From a virus, in the IMG/VR virus record IMGVR_UViG_3300035199_000716, positions 1 to 62,311 of that record: DNA of 62,311 bases; one strand, written 5' to 3'. The notes below the pieces were generated by a model, which worked only from the letters and a program-made list of their open reading frames with translations, did no database searches and was not told where the DNA came from. The position numbers and the translations under genes were made by a program. Below are positions 8,360 to 19,076 of the stretch, piece by piece (within the stretch, counting starts at the first letter, position 1; the number at the start of each line of letters is the position of its first letter).

Positions 8360-9382
8360 TTATGTTGTCTGGGCGGCCCGAATTATTCTTATCGGCAACT
8401 GTAAGACAATATTTGTGTTTGTGCCTCGCACGTACACAATTGTGTCAATATAGTCATATGTCGCCGATGAGGCACCTTGGGACTGTGCCGTCTTTCCGTA
8501 CTTTTGATAATCACTAAGCGTCAGCGATGGGTTAACTCCGAAGCTCAGCGCTGTCCAGGCGCCGCGTGGGCCCTTAATGGAAGAATAATTAGAGGTGTTG
8601 TCGTTACCACTTGGTGGATAAAGACGACTTGTAATGCCAGCAACCATCATACTATTATAGTTTGTAAGCTCTCTTGAAGTTGTTGAAGTTGTAGTTGATA
8701 CCATGGTAGACATACTTATTACCCCCTCATTGTTCGCGTCCATGCTAAAACTGGCGCCTGCCGATGGGCCCCACACAGCATTAATGAATCTCTTATCGCA
8801 CTCTATAGAAAAACGATTGTCATTTAGACCAACTGATAGTAGATACGAGTTCTGGTTCTGAGAATTTGATGATATCTCCGTTGTGTCCAAACCAGTCTCG
8901 ACAAGAATATATTTCGGGGAGCCGCCATAGTTGGATATCAAAATGCTATCCAGGCCATTAGTAATATCTGCCTTCAATAAGGTAGAGGTATTATCGTTGC
9001 CGCTAAACTTAGTGTTATCCGCCAAATAATGAACATTGTAGGTTGGGTCGAGCTTGATAGCACCCTGACTAACTAATGTTGACGAGGTGTTTTGCGCAAT
9101 CGTCGGAAGATAGAGCAAGTCGTTTCTTGCATATGAGACAAGGCCATAATTAATTGCAGCATTCTTTTGGGAGAATGCTTCTAAAATTGGTGTCTGCAAT
9201 ATCTGCAGATCATAATAAGCGGGACCACTTGTATTTGTTTTGTCGTAAAGCCCGTAGTCAATCTCATCATCTCCTAGTGCAAACTTTACTATTCTAAAAT
9301 TACCTGCGGCCATTCTTTTACGACCGACATCCGTAAGCACGGCGTCTAAAATAATATCGCCGGAGTTATCTAAAAAAGCCAT
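8360..9382 (-). CDS. Putative baseplate/tail structural protein
   Basis: A 340-residue protein beginning AFLDNSGDIILDAVLTDVGR and continuing into FRIVKFALGDDEIDYGLY. The same pattern (a leucine/tyrosine strand, then G-x-F-x-x-x-x-F-A-x-x-D-D-x-x-x-Y) appears at the N-terminus of the protein at 18036-19067, suggesting a shared attachment domain of about 50 residues. The rest is Ser/Thr/Asn-rich and beta-like. Its ATG follows a GAGAGGA ribosome site. Position in the baseplate array supports a virion role; the specific role is unknown. Confidence 0.7.
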   Translation of the reverse strand: MAFLDNSGDIILDAVLTDVGRKRMAAGNFRIVKFALGDDEIDYGLYDKTNTSGPAYYDLQILQTPILEAFSQKNAAINYGLVSYARNDLLYLPTIAQNTSSTLVSQGAIKLDPTYNVHYLADNTKFSGNDNTSTLLKADITNGLDSILISNYGGSPKYILVETGLDTTEISSNSQNQNSYLLSVGLNDNRFSIECDKRFINAVWGPSAGASFSMDANNEGVISMSTMVSTTTSTTSRELTNYNSMMVAGITSRLYPPSGNDNTSNYSSIKGPRGAWTALSFGVNPSLTLSDYQKYGKTAQSQGASSATYDYIDTIVYVRGTNTNIVLQLPIRIIRAAQTT

Positions 9383-9417
9383 TTAATTTCCTCTCTTTCA
9401 TAAATAGTGTTATTTTT

Positions 9418-12300
9418 TTATTCGCTACCTAAAATATCACTATTCTGTTTATAAGTAACGTTCAAATCTAATTTTTTGCCTGTTTTTCTGCTTGTCAATC
9501 TTATCTTAAAGGTTTTGTCCCAAATCAAATCTTCGGCAGTGCCAACCTGTACCGCGCTGTCCATCAGTGCTTGGGTTGACGTTCCATTAAAGTCGGTGGC
9601 ATCCGTATTTAATAACAACTGTCGTTGTGATGGAACTATCTGAAACAATTTTTTTGCCTTTGCAGAGGTCTCTTTAAAGGGGTAACCTTCAAGATCTTCT
9701 TCATATAATGTGTTAAACGTGGCATATTTATATCCACCATCATTGATATACTCTGCTTCTATTATTTCTTCTATATAGCCCGGAACTGCATTTTCGTTAA
9801 TGACCCTAAATACATAATAATATTTCTTGTTTGAAGCTATTGTATCAACAAATACGCCACCAGTGTAGGAGTTATTGGATTTATCCATTGTTAAAGCAAC
9901 ACGGCCAACCGAATTCTCTGAAAATTCTCTAAGCGACGTCGGCTTTGTGTCGAGGCGGAACACCTCTACCCACTGCTGACGAGAGACACTCTCTTTCGAT
10001 ACTATCCCGTCCTCTAATAATTCATTTGAGAACATGTATATTGGTCTTGTTTCTGCGTCTATCTGACTAATTATCTTGGGATATTTGCGTTTGTTGAATG
10101 TTTCGTAATAAAGCTCAAACTGTACCATATTGCTACGCCCAGATAGGTAGTTTGGTACTATATTTAACTTGTTTGGCGGGTGATCCAAAATTGTTACTTT
10201 TTTCTCCATAATCGGTATTTCAAATATTTTAAGTCTCGGTTCTGTAGTGACAACAAAGTTTGCAAAATATGGTTTTTTACTATCTCCAGAAGCTCGACTG
10301 CTGGCAACTCTTTGCGCAGGAGACGCAAGAGAACTCATAGGATCATCAGAATCTTCTTCGAAGCCACCTCCGCCGGCGTATGTTGAAGATTCCAAGAGAT
10401 CATTAACCGGTGCATCGTTTTCTGGATCGAAATATTCTATGCAATAGTACTCTGGCACATAGCCCGGCTCCCCTTCTTCAACTCGGGTTATTTCTGAATT
10501 CGGAAGCCCGATGACCCTTGAAAGCTGTAGATTTGAATATTTATACTTTAGGCCTTGTACGATCCTATATTCATAAACTTTATATGTATATTCGCGCCCG
10601 TATATAACCTGTGAATCATAGTAGTTCAATTCATCTAAATCGCCGCTGTTGAAGAACCAGAAATTTTGTACAACAGCATCTTGCCTACCTGCCCCCGTTC
10701 GACCAACAGCCCTTTTTTCAATTCTATATGCTATTACTTCTGAATACTTTGGCTCCGGGGATGTGGACACAGTGGAGTCAAAGCCTGTCGAGGGAGAGTT
10801 TCTTTGAACATTTAAAAGTGACTCGATCTCTCTTACACCAGTCTGATCATTTAAGGTCCCAATTATATTATTCATTAGTTCCAATGTGTTACTTGTGTTT
10901 AGATGACGATAGACACCTTTTGTATCGTATGCGCATTCTGTTTCGATATTTTTTTCATCTATTATTATAAAATTCTCTGTCCAATCTTTTATTCTTGCAT
11001 ATGAGTGCAGCATCATATCGAAAAAATCGACTCCTCGTAGTTCAAGCGCTGTGCTCTCGGAGATGGCGACATTCGCATCAGATTCAGTTGAAGAAGTTAA
11101 AAAGCTTGTATTTTTTGAAAATTGGGTTGTGGATACAGGAACCTTTGTGGCGGTGAGTTCATTGGTAAACACCTCTTTTAATAGCCTCAACATTCTGGTA
11201 CTGAATTTAGCAGCGTCGATGTGGGCGCCTACGGTAGATATATTTTCGGTTTCGAAACGTATTTGCGAATAATACGGATAAGAACCCGTATACCCATTTA
11301 TGGTTGTAGTTTCATCTTCAGCACCGAGAGTGGGCATTTGCACACTTCGAGCGGTATGGTTCGTTGTGGGATATATTTCCTTAAAAAAGTTACTATTAAA
11401 AAAGATATTACTGAATCTATTATTTGCCCAAGTGACTGTTTCCTGGCTTCTATCTAATGTAGATGCAGAGTATTCTAAATATAACTTGATATTGTTGCTA
11501 TCATCAAAATATGTATGTGGATCTGCTATCTGTTCATCATATGATATAAAGTCATATAACCTCGACCTGTAATCGCCAGCGCCGGTTGTATGCAAATTTG
11601 CCCACGTATTTAAATACATATTTGGGAGAAGTCTTTCGGTCGGTATCGTTAATGTATATGCTTGATAATTTTGATAATAAGAGTTATAATCATATGTTAT
11701 ATTCATATAATTTGTTACTTGTTCGGGGTTCGTTAAATATTGCCTAGACATAGCGCCATACGGGTGAGTGTATGCTGTGTAGTAATCATCAAAGACTACG
11801 TCATTATTAAAAATTGCGTCATATGATATCTCATTAAATGTGCCACCCTTCCAGAGAACTTCCCAAAATTTATCATTTATAACCTTATCTGGTTTGCCGT
11901 CAACAGCAACAACAAATTTGTGGTTTGGAATTATTTTATTTGACGATGACAGTTGATCAGGAATTTCAACATCGTCTTGTAGCCTGAATGAACGAACAGA
12001 GTCGATATATGAGTTTAATTCACGGTAAGAGTCTCCGGTTCCAGCTAGCTCTTCATTAAATGACGAGAATGATAAAACAGTATTTTTGGAAAGATCAATT
12101 GTGTTGAAAAAATAACCACCCACATTGGTTCTAAAAATATCACTCGAGCCAGAAAATAGATTATAGTCAGTAATATAACACACCTTGCTGGTGTCGTCAT
12201 CCATAACTGCGATGTTTCGCGGATCATCCTCGATGCGCGTTTCTACAGCAGTAACAACCCCAGTATCAGGATCTGTAGTTTTAGCGTGTTCTATTGACAT
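9418..12300 (-). CDS. Large tail/baseplate structural protein with FN3-like segments
   Basis: A 960-residue virion-type protein. The N-terminal 400 residues are rich in Tyr, Asn and Asp. Two later segments (about 530-610 and 770-860) have the Y-x-Y-K-V-Y / Y-Y-Y-V-F-R-V pattern of fibronectin-III-like beta sandwiches, followed by a Pro/Ser linker and a short C-terminal domain ending in beta strands. There are no catalytic motifs. It is flanked by other baseplate-array genes. Surface or wedge location is inferred; the FN3 call rests on pattern only. Confidence 0.65.
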   Translation of the reverse strand: MSIEHAKTTDPDTGVVTAVETRIEDDPRNIAVMDDDTSKVCYITDYNLFSGSSDIFRTNVGGYFFNTIDLSKNTVLSFSSFNEELAGTGDSYRELNSYIDSVRSFRLQDDVEIPDQLSSSNKIIPNHKFVVAVDGKPDKVINDKFWEVLWKGGTFNEISYDAIFNNDVVFDDYYTAYTHPYGAMSRQYLTNPEQVTNYMNITYDYNSYYQNYQAYTLTIPTERLLPNMYLNTWANLHTTGAGDYRSRLYDFISYDEQIADPHTYFDDSNNIKLYLEYSASTLDRSQETVTWANNRFSNIFFNSNFFKEIYPTTNHTARSVQMPTLGAEDETTTINGYTGSYPYYSQIRFETENISTVGAHIDAAKFSTRMLRLLKEVFTNELTATKVPVSTTQFSKNTSFLTSSTESDANVAISESTALELRGVDFFDMMLHSYARIKDWTENFIIIDEKNIETECAYDTKGVYRHLNTSNTLELMNNIIGTLNDQTGVREIESLLNVQRNSPSTGFDSTVSTSPEPKYSEVIAYRIEKRAVGRTGAGRQDAVVQNFWFFNSGDLDELNYYDSQVIYGREYTYKVYEYRIVQGLKYKYSNLQLSRVIGLPNSEITRVEEGEPGYVPEYYCIEYFDPENDAPVNDLLESSTYAGGGGFEEDSDDPMSSLASPAQRVASSRASGDSKKPYFANFVVTTEPRLKIFEIPIMEKKVTILDHPPNKLNIVPNYLSGRSNMVQFELYYETFNKRKYPKIISQIDAETRPIYMFSNELLEDGIVSKESVSRQQWVEVFRLDTKPTSLREFSENSVGRVALTMDKSNNSYTGGVFVDTIASNKKYYYVFRVINENAVPGYIEEIIEAEYINDGGYKYATFNTLYEEDLEGYPFKETSAKAKKLFQIVPSQRQLLLNTDATDFNGTSTQALMDSAVQVGTAEDLIWDKTFKIRLTSRKTGKKLDLNVTYKQNSDILGSE

Positions 12301-12321
12301 TGATATCTCCTGTTATTAACA

Positions 12322-13257
12322 TTAGTAGTCGCCGCCTGTTACAATGGTCGGGGTTGTTGCCCGTTGTCTCACACCATCGACTGTGGCGCGGGTGGTGACC
12401 ACCGCACTCTCGACAGCTTCAGTGCCGGGTGGGGGACTAACTTGTGTTTGTTCAGTGTCTGAAATTTCGGCGAAGTCTTTCTTTTTTATTCTCATGGGTG
12501 CTGTTCGTGGAAAAGTTGCCAGTTTGGTTGGATATGTTGTAATTAGCGCTTCTACTATTTTATTGGTTGAGCGATCAATGCCATCCTTTATTCTGTTACG
12601 ATAGGCTCCGGTACCTAGCGTTGCATCCCAGCCAAACTTACTAATTAAGGCACTGGATTCATCTGATGAATAGTCTATTGGATTTGCGCCTGAGCCGCCT
12701 ATATTATAGGTCACCTCTATATCGCTCCTGTGGTGGACGTTGTCCTGCGATATTCTGATGCTAGGCTCTGCTGATATATTGGAGTAATTGAAAAACAATT
12801 TTTCGCCATATTGGTCTGTACCGTCGGCGTTTTGGGTTACTACAGTTAAAAACCCTATACCCATCGTTGAGGTGTCCAGTGATGTTCCTGCTGCAAAATT
12901 TACTGCCTCTTGTCTTTCGCCTGTGGCGCCGCCTAGTTCACCTCGCATACCCTCACCGCGATAACCTGTGTCACCCAGTCTGGCTTCTTCGACTGTATCG
13001 GGGTTATTGTCCGGATCACCTTTCATGAACCCAAAAAGATCGGCATCATCGGTATAGCTGCCGCCATTTACCATTTTGCTGGTGGGTATGACAAAGTTTT
13101 CGACTGTTATGTTCCCTGGGACGAGGATCCATGGCTGGAAGCCAGACGCCCCCTCAATATCAGCGCCGGGGTCCATGTCCATGGTAAGGTCGAGGGTAAT
13201 GTCGGTGTCGATTTCTTCAGCAGCTACTTTGATTAAATCATCAACTGGATCTGGCAT
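12322..13257 (-). CDS. Putative tail/baseplate structural protein
   Basis: A 311-residue acidic protein with Asp-rich N-terminus (DDLIKVAAEEIDTDITLDL) and Pro/Thr-rich C-terminus. The middle (about 135-200) is beta-like and contains a region with a Q-Y-G-E-K-L-F-F-N-Y-S-N-I strand pattern. No family recognised. Its start has a GGAGGA ribosome site. It is encoded between two other structural genes with gaps of about 12-20 nt, in the same late array. Confidence 0.6.
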   Translation of the reverse strand: MPDPVDDLIKVAAEEIDTDITLDLTMDMDPGADIEGASGFQPWILVPGNITVENFVIPTSKMVNGGSYTDDADLFGFMKGDPDNNPDTVEEARLGDTGYRGEGMRGELGGATGERQEAVNFAAGTSLDTSTMGIGFLTVVTQNADGTDQYGEKLFFNYSNISAEPSIRISQDNVHHRSDIEVTYNIGGSGANPIDYSSDESSALISKFGWDATLGTGAYRNRIKDGIDRSTNKIVEALITTYPTKLATFPRTAPMRIKKKDFAEISDTEQTQVSPPPGTEAVESAVVTTRATVDGVRQRATTPTIVTGGDY

Positions 13258-13269
13258 TTTATATTCCTC

Positions 13270-13860
13270 CTAAATATCGTTTTGTTTTATAAAATATTTT
13301 GATCGGCCTCTATAGTTTGGAGACAGATTTAATACTGCAAAGCCGGATGCTATCCTCGATAGGTCTGGTGGCATCACCAAAGTACCGTTCGGATCCTTCT
13401 CCTGCATGTAAATTTCTTTCGATGGTTCATTTTCGTCTAGATTGTAAAACGGGTCTTTCTCAGACGAAAATTTATCTTTTGCTTGAATGTTTTTGTTGAA
13501 TGTTTGTTCGAACTGCTCTTGGTCCATAATGTTTACATTTTGCAAACCTTCATTGTTTTCTTGTTGTTCTTGTAAGAGAGAATAATTCTTTGATATATTC
13601 TCGTATCTAATATTATTCATAATCAGCATTTCTTTGGCTAAGTATGCTCGATCCGTTGAAGCCGGTTCTATCGTTGTTTTCTTGTTGGAGGTTTCATTCT
13701 GCGTTGCAGTCTTAATTTCTTGAAGCCCCAATTCGATATTATATAAAAGAGGGGACAAATTTTTATTTACTATTTTGTCTTGAAAAATTGTAGTATTTTC
13801 CATTTTATTGGTTGTTTTGTTAAAAGTTCCATTTTTTACGATACTAAGTGGTATAAACAT
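13270..13860 (-). CDS. Hypothetical structural-array protein, Asn/Gln-rich
   Basis: A 196-residue protein rich in Asn, Gln, Lys and Glu with a helical middle (about 70-130) and a hydrophobic strand near the C-terminus (GFAVLNLSPNYRGRSKYF). It may be a small connector or chaperone for the large structural proteins on either side; nothing in the sequence proves this. An upstream AGGAG sits at normal distance from the ATG. Confidence 0.55.
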   Translation of the reverse strand: MFIPLSIVKNGTFNKTTNKMENTTIFQDKIVNKNLSPLLYNIELGLQEIKTATQNETSNKKTTIEPASTDRAYLAKEMLIMNNIRYENISKNYSLLQEQQENNEGLQNVNIMDQEQFEQTFNKNIQAKDKFSSEKDPFYNLDENEPSKEIYMQEKDPNGTLVMPPDLSRIASGFAVLNLSPNYRGRSKYFIKQNDI

Positions 13861-13874
13861 TTTATTCTCCTATG

Positions 13875-16800
13875 TTATTCATCTGGGTACCAGTCCGGTA
13901 GTTCAAATGTATAACCTCCCGGTGGTTCTTTTGATGGTGTCGCAGTCGATACCTTTCCGGACTCAAGGCCGGTGGCCCCCAAATACTCGGAATGGGTGCC
14001 CAGCCAGTGAGTACTTACACCCATGTAGGTTATCTCAGACACCGAGGGTGGGCTGATGACGACAACAGCTGTGGATTCGCTCTCTTCTGGTGGCGTGTAC
14101 TCATCATTAGTGTCGGGATCAGGCAGTTCTGGCCAGGACGAATCATCGGATGCGTAATCGATTATTGGTTTGTCAATAATAATTGGATCACGGCCCTTCT
14201 CTGCGGAATTGTGGGCATGGCCAATTATAAATTCTGTGTATTCTGGTGTGTACCCGGTGCCTGATGTGGTGCCGAGCATATCGATAAGGGCGCTGTGGCC
14301 AGCCATAGCACCGACCGCTTCATCTAATGAGGACTTAAAATCCCGCAAAGCTTGCAAATTACCCGTCGATGGGTTAATGCCGGCTGCTATGCTGTTTGCG
14401 GCCTCAAGCACAATGGAATATTCTCCGCCATGGGTTCCGTGGTACATGTCTTGGTAAAGAGCAAATGCTGCCGCGGCTCGAAGCCAAGGTGCCGACGCCG
14501 GATCATCAGCATACTGATCATCCATTGCATTAATGAAGAATTGATTAAACTGTTCATCAATACTGTTATAGGCACAGCTTTCTTCTGCGGCCGCGACATA
14601 TTCATCAAACCCTTCCATAATATCTTGCAGATAGCTGTAATATTTTGTTATTATTAAATCTGACCGGTCTCTAACAGTAACTTTGACCCCTACGCTGTCC
14701 GGGCCCTTGAGAGCTTCATCATCATCAATATAATAATTATATGCGAAACACGCTAGTCTATAGTCGTTAGGCACCTTATCGTTATAAGCGAAATCATAAT
14801 TTCTCTGTATTAAGTAAGCGTATTGGTAGTAACTAGAAGCCGCTCCGCCGGTTGCCTTGTCTTTAAGGTAAACTTCATCGCCGTCCCTAGCAACCGCAAG
14901 GTCTTGCCAGCCAGCAACATCTATTTGTTTTACTTTTGCATATGGCGCGTTGCCGGCACTAATGGAGCCCCCGTCACCACAACTACCTGCAAATTTTAGG
15001 CGTTGAACATCGGTTGGTTGAGAAGCATAGGTAGTGCTATAATTAAGCGACATTTCAACATGTGGGCCTGTTTGGCCATACCCATTTATATATTCGCCAG
15101 TCGATGGCACTCGTTCAGTTGGACATCGATAAAATGTAACATCTTCGATTCTAACTAAGTTGTTTACCATATCACGACCCCATTCAAAATATTGTTGAAA
15201 AAGGCCCGGATTTATATATCGGGACAACGCACTGTGATTCTGAATATATTTTTCTAGGTCAAAGAAAAACCATCCATATTTTTGTGTGATAACATCAACG
15301 CGTGATAGTACTCTATGCTCACTTTTGCTTGCATTTAATCCATGATATTCTGCTATCAGGCGAATAGCATCTTTTATCGCGTCTCTAGTGCTTTTCTTCC
15401 AAGTGGTGTCCCACCGGTCGAATGCTGGCTGGGCAATGCGTTCTGCTACGTTAACTTCGTGGCGGCCAATTCCGTTTTCAGTTTGGCGTCGGGGGTGTGA
15501 GTCTACACCTTCTAAGCTGCCACAGCCGCCGCCATAAAAATATTTGCGTCTATCAGCAAGGTCTAGAACACTATATCCGTTGCCGTTGGGGTCTCTCTTT
15601 TCTCGAGAATCGATCAAACTTGACCAAGCGCCGCCATAGGGATCCGTGTCTTTATCGCGTGCTGGATCAAACAAGTCCGTAGCTGAATCTACATCCGGGC
15701 ACCATCTTAGTCTAAAGTTTTTAAATAAGCGACCACCACCAAGCACAGTATCTTTGTATTCTTGTATGTAATCGTCCATTGCATCCCGTAAATCAGTGGC
15801 GTAGGTATCTAATGCCGTCTCATTGACGGCGCCCGTTTCAGTTAACAAACCATAGTCTGCAACAAGTTGGTTCCACACGCTTTCGTCTCTTATCATTTCT
15901 TGATAGGCGGCGCCGCAAGTGGCAGTATCTTCGCTAGCACCCCCCAGCCAGTTTGCCCGGAGGTAATTAAACGCTTCTTGAACTCTTAGATATACGTTAT
16001 TGGTACCATCATCAACATTCAAATAATTTATTAGGACCGGTCGAATCTTGTTTTCCGCCAAATAATCAGCACTTCGAAGATTCCAATCAGTATCGTATGG
16101 GTTTCGATGATCTCTTATTTTGAGAAAAACACCGTATATATCATCACTCGTATTGGTTGTGGAGCCATAACCGGCAACGTTAATCATACCGGCCATCTGT
16201 TTAAAGCACTTGTACTGATTGAATGTGGACCCGTCGGTCTCAACACTGTCGTCCCACCCGACTGATGACTGTTCATCGAGAAGATTACAGCGCCACCCAT
16301 CCGAAGTCTTGGCGGAGTCCCAACCAAATTCTAGCGTACAGTTATTGCTTTCTGGATTACCGTGCCAGCCAAAAAACCTTTTTGCGGATTCGAAAGCTAA
16401 CGCATTTCTTTCTTGTTCGAAAGAGATATCGTCATAGCCTTCTTGACCGAATTCATAGCCGCGAATCCATTCCCAGTCAGCAGAAGCTTCTGGGCCGCCA
16501 TAGTACATCATTTGAAGACCCTCTTCCGCACCGTGTCCTAGGCCTGTGGCCCAGTCCTGAAATTTCTGGATTGAATCACTAAACTCTGCAACCATTTCAT
16601 GTATGAGAGTGCCCCGGTCGACCGAAAGCCATTGTACCATATTATCTATTCCCATCTTGTAACCTTCACGCGTGGTGCTGGTGTTGTCCTCAAGGAATCT
16701 TGCAAATTTGGCCCCGACGGCAGCCTCATATGCTGCCTCCATTTCGTTCGGCGTATAGGCAGTTTCTGCTTGAAAGGCCGAAGCTTCGCCAACATCGCTG

Positions 16801-18005
16801 CGGGCCGGGACATATTTAGCCAGGTTTGTTTGAAGGAAAACTTTATAAACAAGGTCTCTATTAAAAAGCTCTTCGGGACTCAGATTCAAGGTGTGAGTGT
16901 GGTATGTTGGGGTAATATTACCCATCTGTGATGGTCTGTAATCTCGGATCTTTGAACTATAGGTAATTCTTTTGAATACTTCCGGGTATGTGCGAAGGGC
17001 TTGCTCGGCATTAATAACCATTCTTCGATATCGCTCATAAAATTGGCCGGCGTTGGTGGCCAAGTCCTGATTCATGATATTCCTTCTAAATCTATTTAAC
17101 TGCACCAAGTACATCGGAGTGCTGCCGTATTCACTATAAATGTAGTCAATACTGTTGAGCACTCCATCAAGTTCTCCGTCGCTTATCGCAGCAGTTGCAT
17201 ACGCTTCTTTCAGCGAATCTATCTTTTCTTTAATATCTTCTTGATCAAACTCATCCGTTGTACGATAGTGCGCTTGGAAGTCCATTAGCGGTATGCCGGG
17301 GTAATATGAACCGTCATTCAAAAAATAGCCAACCTTATCTTTAACATTCAACTGTCCGTCTTTCTTGATCATCTCAATGGCCAGATCTGAGAAGGACAAC
17401 GCAAAAACAACATTCTGTAAGTCTTCAAGGTTGCCGTATGGGTCGCCAACCGAAACACCAACAAAAAGTGCTAGGTCGTCAAGGCCTGAAACACTAGGAA
17501 CATATAGATCATATGTGATGCCCGACGCCTTCAAAACCTCATTATTGTTTTCATCATACTCACTAGTATATGTTACGTCGTCGGAGTAAGAGATATCCTG
17601 TAATGGCATTGATCGAAATTGCTTGTACATGCCGTGCCGGTGTGGATCAGCATACACATCATCTTCCGTGAACTGGGTCAAGCTTTTTAAGCCCCTTTTT
17701 GATTCTTTGAGCATATTAATTTGATCTACATTGGTTAACGATATGAAGTTTATATTTAAATCATCCCAAAGGTGGTTTGTGAAATGCTCAAGTAGGAAAC
17801 CATCGTTAGTGTTGAACAATAACGACGTAACTATGGTTAATTTCGATATGCCCTCCCAGCCCACGTCATGGTCGAACACCCCTTCAAGGTCTTTATACTC
17901 TTCTTCCAACAAGGTCCGTATTTCTATTCTTTCGACATACGGCACCGGCAGGTGCTTTCCGAAATTATTAATTACGTTGCCCTTGTATACAGTCTTTTTA
18001 CCCAT
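13875..18005 (-). CDS. Very large virion protein, function unknown
   Basis: A 1376-residue protein rich in Tyr, Asp, Asn and Trp, with mixed helical and beta pattern and several cysteines (for example in FGWDSAKTSDGWRCN and FYRCPTERV). The first 150 residues are acidic and end in a Thr/Tyr-rich strand region. The C-terminal 120 residues are Pro/Ser/Thr-rich and look like a flexible linker with a terminal strand. No enzyme, LamG or fibre-repeat signature was found. Tight packing between structural genes supports a tail-periphery role. Its size rivals whole baseplate modules, so it may be an insertion-rich accessory subunit. Confidence 0.6.
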   Translation of the reverse strand: MGKKTVYKGNVINNFGKHLPVPYVERIEIRTLLEEEYKDLEGVFDHDVGWEGISKLTIVTSLLFNTNDGFLLEHFTNHLWDDLNINFISLTNVDQINMLKESKRGLKSLTQFTEDDVYADPHRHGMYKQFRSMPLQDISYSDDVTYTSEYDENNNEVLKASGITYDLYVPSVSGLDDLALFVGVSVGDPYGNLEDLQNVVFALSFSDLAIEMIKKDGQLNVKDKVGYFLNDGSYYPGIPLMDFQAHYRTTDEFDQEDIKEKIDSLKEAYATAAISDGELDGVLNSIDYIYSEYGSTPMYLVQLNRFRRNIMNQDLATNAGQFYERYRRMVINAEQALRTYPEVFKRITYSSKIRDYRPSQMGNITPTYHTHTLNLSPEELFNRDLVYKVFLQTNLAKYVPARSDVGEASAFQAETAYTPNEMEAAYEAAVGAKFARFLEDNTSTTREGYKMGIDNMVQWLSVDRGTLIHEMVAEFSDSIQKFQDWATGLGHGAEEGLQMMYYGGPEASADWEWIRGYEFGQEGYDDISFEQERNALAFESAKRFFGWHGNPESNNCTLEFGWDSAKTSDGWRCNLLDEQSSVGWDDSVETDGSTFNQYKCFKQMAGMINVAGYGSTTNTSDDIYGVFLKIRDHRNPYDTDWNLRSADYLAENKIRPVLINYLNVDDGTNNVYLRVQEAFNYLRANWLGGASEDTATCGAAYQEMIRDESVWNQLVADYGLLTETGAVNETALDTYATDLRDAMDDYIQEYKDTVLGGGRLFKNFRLRWCPDVDSATDLFDPARDKDTDPYGGAWSSLIDSREKRDPNGNGYSVLDLADRRKYFYGGGCGSLEGVDSHPRRQTENGIGRHEVNVAERIAQPAFDRWDTTWKKSTRDAIKDAIRLIAEYHGLNASKSEHRVLSRVDVITQKYGWFFFDLEKYIQNHSALSRYINPGLFQQYFEWGRDMVNNLVRIEDVTFYRCPTERVPSTGEYINGYGQTGPHVEMSLNYSTTYASQPTDVQRLKFAGSCGDGGSISAGNAPYAKVKQIDVAGWQDLAVARDGDEVYLKDKATGGAASSYYQYAYLIQRNYDFAYNDKVPNDYRLACFAYNYYIDDDEALKGPDSVGVKVTVRDRSDLIITKYYSYLQDIMEGFDEYVAAAEESCAYNSIDEQFNQFFINAMDDQYADDPASAPWLRAAAAFALYQDMYHGTHGGEYSIVLEAANSIAAGINPSTGNLQALRDFKSSLDEAVGAMAGHSALIDMLGTTSGTGYTPEYTEFIIGHAHNSAEKGRDPIIIDKPIIDYASDDSSWPELPDPDTNDEYTPPEESESTAVVVISPPSVSEITYMGVSTHWLGTHSEYLGATGLESGKVSTATPSKEPPGGYTFELPDWYPDE

Positions 18006-18035
18006 GACTGGCCAGCTCCTTTGTGTTTTCTAATA

Positions 18036-19067
18036 TTAATCGCATATTTCTGGCTCAACCTCACTACCATAAATATCATAATAAACATTTTGTGTTTCCG
18101 GACCATCGCATTCAAAGTCCAAATCAATATAATAAGAATCTTTATTGTACATGTGCAGACCTTTACAAGCCAAGTTATGATCAACATTGTTATCAGTATG
18201 TATATTAAAGTAATACTCAACACTTGAAGACGGAATAACTTCATATGCCCTCTGTATCTTTCGAGGCATCATCATAATACCATCGACAATCTGTGGTACC
18301 TCTTTTTCGAAATACTTTCTATCTAAAGCGCCGGTTAAAGAACCTGTTACTTTGTGAAAGACTTCTACATCGAAATTTTCTGTTAGGAATTCCGTATTAA
18401 CTTCGTCAACATAGATCATTAAGTTTTCGGCTTCTAGAGATACTGTGTTCCCGTCGGCAAATCTGACTGTTTCGTCAATGATGTCATGTATGCCGCCCGG
18501 GTCTAAGCCTAGCTCTCCTGGTCTCGAAGACAGTTTATAGTTTACAGTAATGTCAATCTGTGGAATATTTAAATTATTCTTAGCGTCCATCTTGGAAATG
18601 TTGTCTATCTTTCCATTTAGCAGTATTACTTTCCAGGCCGGCACGGCAGCTGCATTTTGAGCGTCCAAGTGTGCGTCCCCAATAGCTTGATCAAATTTAA
18701 AAGAATCTTTTCGGAGGCGACTCCTTACCGGGCCTACGTCATCCGGATTGTAACTAAGTGTATATCCACTTGCGGCGGCTATAGATTTATCAAGATCTTC
18801 AAACAACACCATACTTTCAAGATATGGTGTTTCTTGCTTGATTCTTTTTACAATATCATTTTGTGATTCTATTGCGCCGGACAGTCCGCGGGCCCTGACG
18901 CCACCAAGGTTGTCCTTATCTGCTATGTATGCGCTATCGTAGACTATGTTATCATCGTAAAATGCATAATATGTTGGCTTGAAGGAACCGACAGATAGCA
19001 AATGATGACCGTATGATGTCAATTTCAAATCCATTACTCGTTGTTTTTTATCTAAAAATATTGCCAT
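18036..19067 (-). CDS. Putative baseplate protein with shared N-terminal domain
   Basis: A 343-residue protein. Its start (DLKLTSYGHHLLSVGSFKPT, then YYAFYDDNIVYDSAYI) parallels the start of the 340-residue protein at 8360-9382, pointing to a common virion-docking domain. The rest is acidic with beta strands, including a C-terminal region (about 280-340) with cysteines. It is encoded immediately after the 3715-residue giant, suggesting a direct partner. No catalytic residues were seen. Confidence 0.65.
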   Translation of the reverse strand: MAIFLDKKQRVMDLKLTSYGHHLLSVGSFKPTYYAFYDDNIVYDSAYIADKDNLGGVRARGLSGAIESQNDIVKRIKQETPYLESMVLFEDLDKSIAAASGYTLSYNPDDVGPVRSRLRKDSFKFDQAIGDAHLDAQNAAAVPAWKVILLNGKIDNISKMDAKNNLNIPQIDITVNYKLSSRPGELGLDPGGIHDIIDETVRFADGNTVSLEAENLMIYVDEVNTEFLTENFDVEVFHKVTGSLTGALDRKYFEKEVPQIVDGIMMMPRKIQRAYEVIPSSSVEYYFNIHTDNNVDHNLACKGLHMYNKDSYYIDLDFECDGPETQNVYYDIYGSEVEPEICD

Positions 19068-19076
19068 TATTACTAC

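Noticed and set aside
9399-9406. CATAAATA on the plus strand between two structural genes
   Set aside because: Same reasoning as at 34040: wrong strand for all known genes and a 7-of-8 match only.
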